This document shows positions 59,301 through 64,000 of a stretch of DNA of 64,000 bases, in pieces. The position numbers and the translations under genes were made by a program. The DNA is from Galaxea fascicularis (lineage: Eukaryota > Cnidaria > Anthozoa > Scleractinia > Euphylliidae): positions 5,097,766 to 5,161,765 of the forward strand of contig OX419338.1 of the NCBI GenBank assembly GCA_948470475.1. Direction: 5' to 3'. The notes below the pieces were generated by a model that made no database searches, was not told the DNA's origin, and was given only the letters and a program-made list of their open reading frames with translations. Positions within the stretch are counted from its first letter, which is position 1, and each line of letters starts with the position of its first letter.

Positions 59301-62300
59301 GCAATATAACTGCACCAGAAGGTAGCAACAACCATCCTGGCGCCTTGTAAAAAGCTTTTACTCTACCATTGTTTACGTTAGGTTAGATAACGTCATAGTA
59401 AAAAATTCGTCATTGGTGGAATGTGGGACGCAGCGCGCGCTGTAGATCGGTGACTTGTTGATTTACTGGCCCCGTCCACGTATCCGGATATTTTTGAAAA
59501 CGGAGATATTTTTTCCGTATTTGAAAAAAATCAGCGTCCACACGCAGTGTATTCGAATGGTATTTGCCGGATTTTAACACGCAAGTCTTCCGTGAAGAGT
59601 ATGCGCGCGCATGCGCTCTTTATAACAGCACAAATCTGACGTTATCGTATCGAAAAACCTACGTTTTCGCCCGTCCACACGTATACGATTAGCTGGCGTT
59701 TTCAAAAATATCCAGTCTGACCGAAGACGCCGGTTATGTGTGGACAGAAGGCGAAAACGGAGGAAAAAAATCTCCGTTTTAAAAAATATCTGGATACGTG
59801 TGGACGGGGCCTTTGTCAGCACGGTTTGTAGTCGAGAGAAATTAAAAAAAATACCAGTTTTAAAAAAAAAACATAGGTGCTAAACCATGTGGCTAAGAAT
59901 ATTAGACGGAATTTGCTGCGAGCGAAGTTAAAGTTGAATCAGAAATAATTTAAATTTTCCTTCGCTAGAGTTATTTGTTCCTGGGCTTAAAAAAAAAAAA
60001 AAAGCAAAACCAAAAAACCAAAAAAAAACCCAGATGTTTTAGTGGCGCTTATGTGTTGGGCTTCAGGCCAGTGAACTAGCTGTACAACTGTTGTGTGGGC
60101 ATCTTTATTTGCGTTCTGCTGTAAAAACGGTTCCTTCTAATTTACCTCCGTTTTCCTTAACACAAGTTGAAAGATTGTAGCACTGCTACCAAAGTCATAA
60201 AAACAGTCGTGTGCTAATGAAATTAATCTATTAAATGAAGTCTGATCCTCGTAGTTCTGAATGCAATTATATGCAATTGCGTCAAGAAGCCTGAAAAAAA
60301 AAAAATCAGGACTTGAACGGGGTTTGAACCCGTGACTTCGTGATACTGGTGGACGCTCTCACGCTCCCAATTGAAATTTTTAAGCAGTATAGAATTACGG
60401 TAGGAGCCATCTTTAGCGTCAAAGATGGAATTGGGGTTAACATTGTCTACGCCGAAAACATTGAGCCTCTTTATCGTAACTAGCTAACTACTTATAACAC
60501 TTGGTGGTCACACAAATTAGTTTATTTTTATTTTTCCTATTGTTTTGGGTTGTTTGGGATACAGTTTTAGGCCCCGTCCACACGTATCCGGAGATTTTTG
60601 TATCCGCAAATTTTTTTATGCGGATACACCTAGCATCCACACGTGTCCGCCGTATACGCTCGGTGTATCCGGAGTTTTCTGTATACGCTGTGTATCCGGA
60701 TACGTGTGGACGCTCGTATCCGTATATTTTTTGTATACGCTGACGTCAGAGTATCAGAACCAGTCTTTTTCCGCGCGAGATTTTCCAAAATGGCGGCGAG
60801 CGGAAAGCCGCGAATTTGGCGCCAAAATTATCGCAGGCTCAGCTTTCTTTGTAATGCGCATGCTCTGTTAACTAATCCTTTGAGATGTCCGGACACGAAT
60901 CGGATACGTGTGGACGGTCGTATACGATTCGTATACGGTACGTGCGGACGCAGATGTTTTTGTATCCGCATAAAAAAAATTTGCGGATACAAAAATCTCC
61001 GGATACGTGTGGACGGGGCCTTAGTCTCACGAGGCCTCAACAGTCAAACTAGCGCTACTAACAAGCTCTCAGTGGGATCGCCTGGACATCTCTTAACGGT
61101 AATCTGAAACAGCTTTCATGTAAAAAAAGAAATTGAATAAATCTTTTTTGACAAGACTGGCGTACTTAACTACATTGAGTCGTATTATAGAAATCAAACA
61201 CAAAACATTGCGCTTATGGAAGGAAGGGACTAATTGACAGAAATTATGGTCAAAAAACGAAGTGATTTTAAATTGTACAACAAAAGAACAGAAAACAAAC
61301 CTGAGCACCGAATCAAATTCGCGAAGAGCGTGCAAATAAAGTGGATTGCGTTTGCTTCTCATCATTGTTGGGCTCCCTCTCTCTTAAATTATCCTCAATT
61401 TGCTGGATATGTGTCATTTCTAATTAAAATCACAGATATATTTGTGGGGAGTTTTTCGGCATTCGCTTGTTAATTATAACGTTTTCTCTCTTTTCATTAT
61501 TTTCTTGTCAATTCCGCCGATTGTTTTAGTTCTTATTGGTTGATAACCACTGACGTCACTCGTTTCTTATTGGTTCCTCGTTACGCAATTGTTATTTGCC
61601 TGTCACCACCTGGATGGTTCGGCGAAATGAGTCAACCGAGCGCTCGTTGAATTCTCACCATTCTATCCGTTTTTCTCCAATGATGCACCCATCCACCCAT
61701 CTATTTATCCACCACCCCAGACCTCTCCCCCGGAGTCAGCCAATCAAGCGATCCAATTCCTCTCATTCACTCACCATTTACTCTAACTCATCCCTTCATA
61801 CGCTATCTCATCAATATCCGCTATGATTTTGTGGGGACAATGACGAAAAGGCGCAAAAAACGTGCGGTACTTGTTGCCAAGCGCATTAAAAGCTGGTGTA
61901 GATGCGACCTAACTTTTCCTGTTTTGTCTCCTTGTAGGTTGAATCAACCCAGAACATGATCCGACTCGTTGGTTTGTCAGCCACACTTCCAAATTATATC
62001 GACGTGGCGCACTTTCTGCGGGTCAACCCGTACGAAGGGCTGTTTTTCTTCGATGGGCGTTTCCGTCCCGTCCCGCTCGGCCAGACCTTCATCGGGATCA
62101 AAAGTTCGGGTCACGTGAAACAGTTACACGACATGGATACTGTTTGTTATGAGAAGGTTCTGGACAATGTGCAACAGGGACACCAGGTATGCAGATATTT
62201 GTTCTGGTCTCTCTGTGTAGAAGCTAATTTCTAAGTGGCTATCATAAATTGTCTTTACACGGGATCACAACGATACATTTTTTTAAGCTGCTGTTTTTAC

Positions 62301-62901
62301 AGATATACATAAACTTTTGTGATGAACACGGTAAAAACAGCTTGCAAACATGTTTTGCAAGCTATTTGCTTAACTTGTCTCTTTTCTCGCCAGCAGTTTC
62401 AGACTTAGTTTGTGTTTGAAGAAATGACGCTTTCCAGGCTGGTGTCACCGGAGAAAGTTGCAAACGAGGAAATTAAGTTTGTCTTGAAGACTCGCCTTAA
62501 AACTGTCGCATTAAAAGCGTATCATTCATGTTTATATTTTTACCCTTTTTGACTCGGTAAATGCTAAAGGCTTCCATTGCAAGACCCGTGAAGTTCTGTC
62601 TGTATGATTGAATGTCGTAATTTTTGTGAATGTAAATATGAAATAGTGGCTTTTACAAGGGGTTCTCTGGTCAGCATTTTGTAAAAAACTGTCCCACAAA
62701 GGCCCGTGTTCGCGTCCAAAAGAACGAGCAAGCCGTTGTTCATGGACTTAAAAAGAAGGAAAAATAAGTTGATTAAATATGGTGATACTTACCTTTGGTA
62801 CAGTCGTAAGGGTTACCATACATGCGTATTATTTGTAATAATACTGTAGTTAGGGTATTAGTAGCCGAAGAGCCACCTCGTAGAAGTACTACTAATAAAT
62901 C

Positions 62902-62933
<32 letters not shown>

Positions 62934-64000
62934 TCGGGTGACTTGAAGCCTCTTTAATGGTACCGAAGTTATGTTGTTAGCGCGCATTATCCCTTGATTG
63001 CCGGAAAATGAATAATTAATGATACTGTCATGAGTTTTAACAGCCGTGGACAGCCGTTTTGTAAACACTGCATAACTACCAAATAGGGTTAAAGTTGCCG
63101 CACAAGTAAGTTATCGTTTTCCTGTCGTTCACTGAAAATACTACAGCATTTTTTCTTGGCAATAAAAAGTCAGAGATCCAGAGGAGGCGTGAGTCCCTCA
63201 AACACCTGGAAAGTATTTCAGGCCCGAAAAGCTGCTTTATTTAGATCAGGAATTCCGTTAGCTAATGCAATGTACACTGGAAGCTTAAAATATTAAGATC
63301 TCATTGGATTTGCACCAAAAGCGATTTCAAAGTTTCATCATGGGTTTTGAGACAGTTCAGAAACAGCAACAAACGAGATCCAGAGCATGCTTTATACGGT
63401 TTGTCAAGAGCGCACCTCGTGTTGACCAAAACTCAAGCGGGCTCACGGGATGAGATGAAATTCCCACATGGGAAGCCGAGTCCAGGGCGTAAACCCGGTT
63501 AACGAGTGGGAGACGAGACCTCTGTCCAGTGCTCCTCGGGTTAATCAAAGAGGGACATTTTTTAATTTACAGGTGATGGTTTTCGTGCATGCGCGGAACG
63601 CCACTGTCAAGACAGCACTGACGTTACGAGAAATGGCAGCCAATCAGGGAGATGCAGCACTGTTTCACGCACAGCAGACTCCTGAGTATGGGGCGGCTGA
63701 AAAACAGGTATACTTTAGGCGAATTCTATTGGGTAGTATCAGCTATCCTGTTGAGCAGGCGTATTTGGGTGGACGAGCGATACGATACAAGTTACGATAT
63801 GCCGCCATCTTGGATGATGATACTCACAGAGGCTTGGGGCGAGCTAAAACATGATTCCCATAGAGTGGACAACGGGTTTGCTGCGCATCCAAAATGGCGG
63901 TCTTGAAACGAGCGTTCGTACACCAAAAAACGCCTACTTCGCAGGTTAAGTACCAGCTGACCAAAGCAGGGTTAATTGTTGATGTGGAGTGTGCCACTTT
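46534..64000 (+). CDS. ASCC3: ASCC3 helicase, N-terminal third (12 exons, runs off right edge)
   Basis: ASCC3 is the ATP-dependent helicase of the ASC-1 complex, a Ski2/Brr2-type protein with two helicase cassettes. It is known to unwind DNA for ALKBH3 repair and to split collided ribosomes. Exons: 46534-46743, 47183-47228, 49615-50301, 51198-51265, 52334-52500, 53183-53324, 54014-54139, 54525-54725, 55283-55423, 55972-56136, 61938-62186, 63573-63707; all are GT-AG and all phases match (2337 nt, 779 codons; the human protein is about 2200 aa). The start ATG has an in-frame TGA 9 bases upstream; the protein opens with [12 protein letters not shown]. The N-terminal ASCC2-binding-type region is followed by Walker A APTGAGKT (516-523), [19 protein letters not shown], the DEVH box (628-631), GLSATLP (motif III) and [11 protein letters not shown] in RecA2. 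Intron 10 (5.8 kb) carries an antisense gene. No break or missing motif was seen. Confidence 0.97.
46846..47087. mobile_element. TIR element in ASCC3 intron 1, about 242 bp
   Basis: GGGTCATTCCATTTTTTATC at the left and its reverse complement at the right, with AGT flanking both ends. The inside has repeated GCCGACAAAA blocks and a G13 run. It lies 103 bp after the exon 1 donor. Confidence 0.75.
49039..49428. mobile_element. TTAA-flanked MITE (Kolobok- or piggyBac-like), 390 bp
   Basis: Ends AGGGAACCTCCACTC and its reverse complement sit exactly between TTAA tetranucleotides (49035-49038, 49429-49432). An inner pair CACCGCCATCTTG / GATGGCGGTG also matches. TTAA targets are used by piggyBac and Kolobok; the AGGG terminus favours Kolobok. 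It is in ASCC3 intron 2, about 190 bp before exon 3. Confidence 0.75.
50382..50762. mobile_element. 381-bp almost fully palindromic element
   Basis: ATTGCCGGATTT starts it and AAATCCGGCAAT ends it. The two halves are imperfect reverse complements along most of their length (TATTATGGGATTAACAACAC with GTGTTGTTAATCCCATAATA), meeting near CCGGACACTTGTCCGG. It is in ASCC3 intron 3 and would give a long hairpin in the pre-mRNA. Confidence 0.85.
51624..51999. mobile_element. Mutator-like MITE with 9-bp target duplication
   Basis: The element runs from TAGCCTGAGTATCA to TGATACTCAGGCTA (exact inverse). The 9-mer ACTTTGTGA is repeated at 51615-51623 and 52000-52008. A 9-bp duplication is typical of Mutator-like elements. 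No transposase. It lies in ASCC3 intron 4. Confidence 0.75.
52122..52270. mobile_element. Small MITE, copy 1 (AAGGCxGTxCTCTA type)
   Basis: It starts AAGGCAGTACTCTAAG and ends CAGAGCACAACCCT, with CTCTAAACCCTT and ACTTCCTGGT-like boxes shared with 53375-53533. More worn than copy 2. It is in ASCC3 intron 4, just before exon 5. Confidence 0.6.
53375..53533. mobile_element. Small MITE, copy 2
   Basis: AAGGCTGTGCTCTA at the left and its inverse AGGGCACAGCCTT at the right. The interior shares CTCTCTAAACCCTTG and CACTTCCTGGTCGTCCAAAG with copy 1, in the same orientation. It is in ASCC3 intron 6, about 50 bp after exon 6. Confidence 0.7.
55461..55521. repeat. Compound microsatellite (ATCG)n then (GTCA)n
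   Basis: About nine tandem ATCG tetramers pass through ATCA into about seven GTCA tetramers. It lies in ASCC3 intron 9, 40 bp after exon 9. Confidence 0.9.
56205..56375 (-). mobile_element. tRNA-derived SINE
   Basis: On the minus strand the head GGCTTCATAGCTCAGTTGC (A box) is followed by the B box GGTTCAAACCC and a body ending in AATTGCG and ATCCTTCACTTGATTTC. The head alone looks close to a tRNA but has unmatched anticodon-arm bases. It lies in ASCC3 intron 10, just after exon 10. Confidence 0.75.
56664..56669 (-). terminator. Candidate polyadenylation signal for the PAM2 gene
   Basis: AATAAA on the minus strand (TTTATT on plus), about 430 nt beyond the stop codon of the nested PAM2 gene. 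It is the nearest canonical hexamer seen. Confidence 0.35.
57098..59335 (-). CDS. PAM2-motif protein, 586 aa (2 exons), nested antisense in ASCC3 intron 10
   Basis: Not a family I can name; predicted partner is the MLLE domain of cytoplasmic poly(A)-binding protein. Exon 1 59335-59229 (35 codons plus 2 nt) starts [17 protein letters not shown] and ends AG|GTAATT. Exon 2 58751-57098 follows TTTTCAG|CTTGAAG; the join makes Ser and the frame stays open to the stop. Residues about 90-310 hold degenerate repeats built on AHELSLExQTVSE and EIKEIPLEEEKV. PAM2 consensus L-N-x-x-A-x-x-F-x-P is matched by [11 protein letters not shown] (about 443-453) and [11 protein letters not shown] (about 492-502), and weakly by [11 protein letters not shown] (about 396-406, Glu in place of Ala). 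An FGG follows the first two. The C-terminus is Arg/Pro/Gly-rich ([15 protein letters not shown]), as in RNA-associated tails. The N-terminus is hydrophobic but short of a clear membrane anchor. No catalytic domain is seen. Confidence 0.82.
59336..59467 (-). promoter_or_regulatory. Putative promoter of the nested PAM2 gene
   Basis: About 130 bp lie between the PAM2 gene start codon and the MITE at 59468. On the plus strand it contains AACGTCATAG and TTCGTCATTGG, two CRE-like half sites, and on the minus strand a CCAAT box (from ATTGG). No TATA box at a suitable distance. Function inferred. Confidence 0.35.
59468..59811. mobile_element. GGCCCCGTCCAC-type MITE, 344 bp
   Basis: GGCCCCGTCCACGTATCCGG at the left end and its near-exact inverse at the right. 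The arms extend through AAAACGGAGA / TCTCCGTTTT. No clear target duplication. It has the same termini as 60570-61020 and lies directly upstream of the PAM2 gene. Confidence 0.75.
60236..60365 (-). mobile_element. tRNA-derived SINE fragment
   Basis: The B box (GGTTCAAACCCCG on minus) and body ending CTTGACGCAATTGCATATAA match the SINE at 56205-56375. The A box half is lost. A poly-A of 13 interrupts the body. Confidence 0.65.
60570..61020. mobile_element. Harbinger-like MITE, 451 bp, TTA duplication
   Basis: GGCCCCGTCCACACGTATCC and its exact inverse, with TTA immediately outside both ends, fitting PIF/Harbinger. The inside is rich in GTATCCG / CGGATAC boxes in both orientations and has a unique core with CAAAATGGCGGCGAG. 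It lies in ASCC3 intron 10 upstream of the PAM2 gene. Confidence 0.8.
61021..61937. other. End of ASCC3 intron 10; nothing recognised
   Basis: AT-rich, with short frames only. A pyrimidine-rich CCATCCACCCATCTATTTAT stretch at about 61688-61710 is low complexity. No exon or transposon ends seen. Confidence 0.4.
62187..63572. other. ASCC3 intron 11; nothing but a (TTA)n run
   Basis: Contains a (TTA)n microsatellite at about 62905-62934. The inverted pair AACAGCTTGCAAACATG / CATGTTTTGCAAGCT around 62337-62364 is a short hairpin. No other feature recognised. Confidence 0.45.

Noticed and set aside
60643..61107. 154-codon frame across the 60570-61020 element
   Set aside because: Entirely made of the element's RIRV/RIRI inverted boxes; it lies in a MITE with no transposase motif.

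Overview
This window is animal nuclear DNA, most likely from an anthozoan cnidarian and probably a stony coral. It is AT-rich with GT-AG introns, and it carries many short terminal-inverted-repeat (TIR) elements and tRNA-derived SINEs of kinds I associate with coral genomes. The species call is an inference. No rRNA gene, intact tRNA gene, CRISPR array, operon or bacterial feature was seen.

Layout from left to right. (1) 1-3596, minus strand: the 5' part of an unrecognised acidic repeat protein, four exons, running off the left edge. (2) 7711-11736: transposons nested in one another, namely a CAGGGGCACCC-TIR element split by a CACTA-like element (7735-10630) and by a Harbinger-like element (10871-11548); an unsplit relative lies at 17043-17445. 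(3) 15284-19424, minus strand: a four-exon, 197-aa gene best read as BLOC1S3. (4) 19840-29185, plus strand: a divergent three-exon gene for an unrecognised 98-aa protein, with a partly duplicated last exon. (5) 31403-34865: about 53 essentially identical 65-bp units, each a potential hairpin. (6) About 34.9-46.5 kb: gene-poor, with SINEs, TIR elements, palindromes and one retrotransposon endonuclease-like fragment. (7) 46534 to the right edge, plus strand: the first 12 exons (779 codons) of ASCC3, the Ski2/Brr2-type helicase of the ASC-1 complex, reaching the RecA2 part of helicase cassette 1. (8) 57098-59335, minus strand, inside the ASCC3 intron after exon 10: a two-exon, 586-aa gene whose protein has internal repeats and a run of two canonical plus one degenerate PAM2 motifs, the poly(A)-binding-protein docking peptide.

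Two themes stand out. ASCC3 is known for resolving collided ribosomes and for alkylation repair, and it hosts an antisense gene for a predicted PABP-binding protein; both touch mRNA translation, but a functional link is only a guess. BLOC1S3 and the 98-aa gene start about 415 bp apart in opposite directions and probably share a promoter region. Gene models come from reading splice sites, phases and open frames by eye. ASCC3 is secure, the PAM2 and acidic-protein models are strong, BLOC1S3 is probable, and the small genes are tentative.
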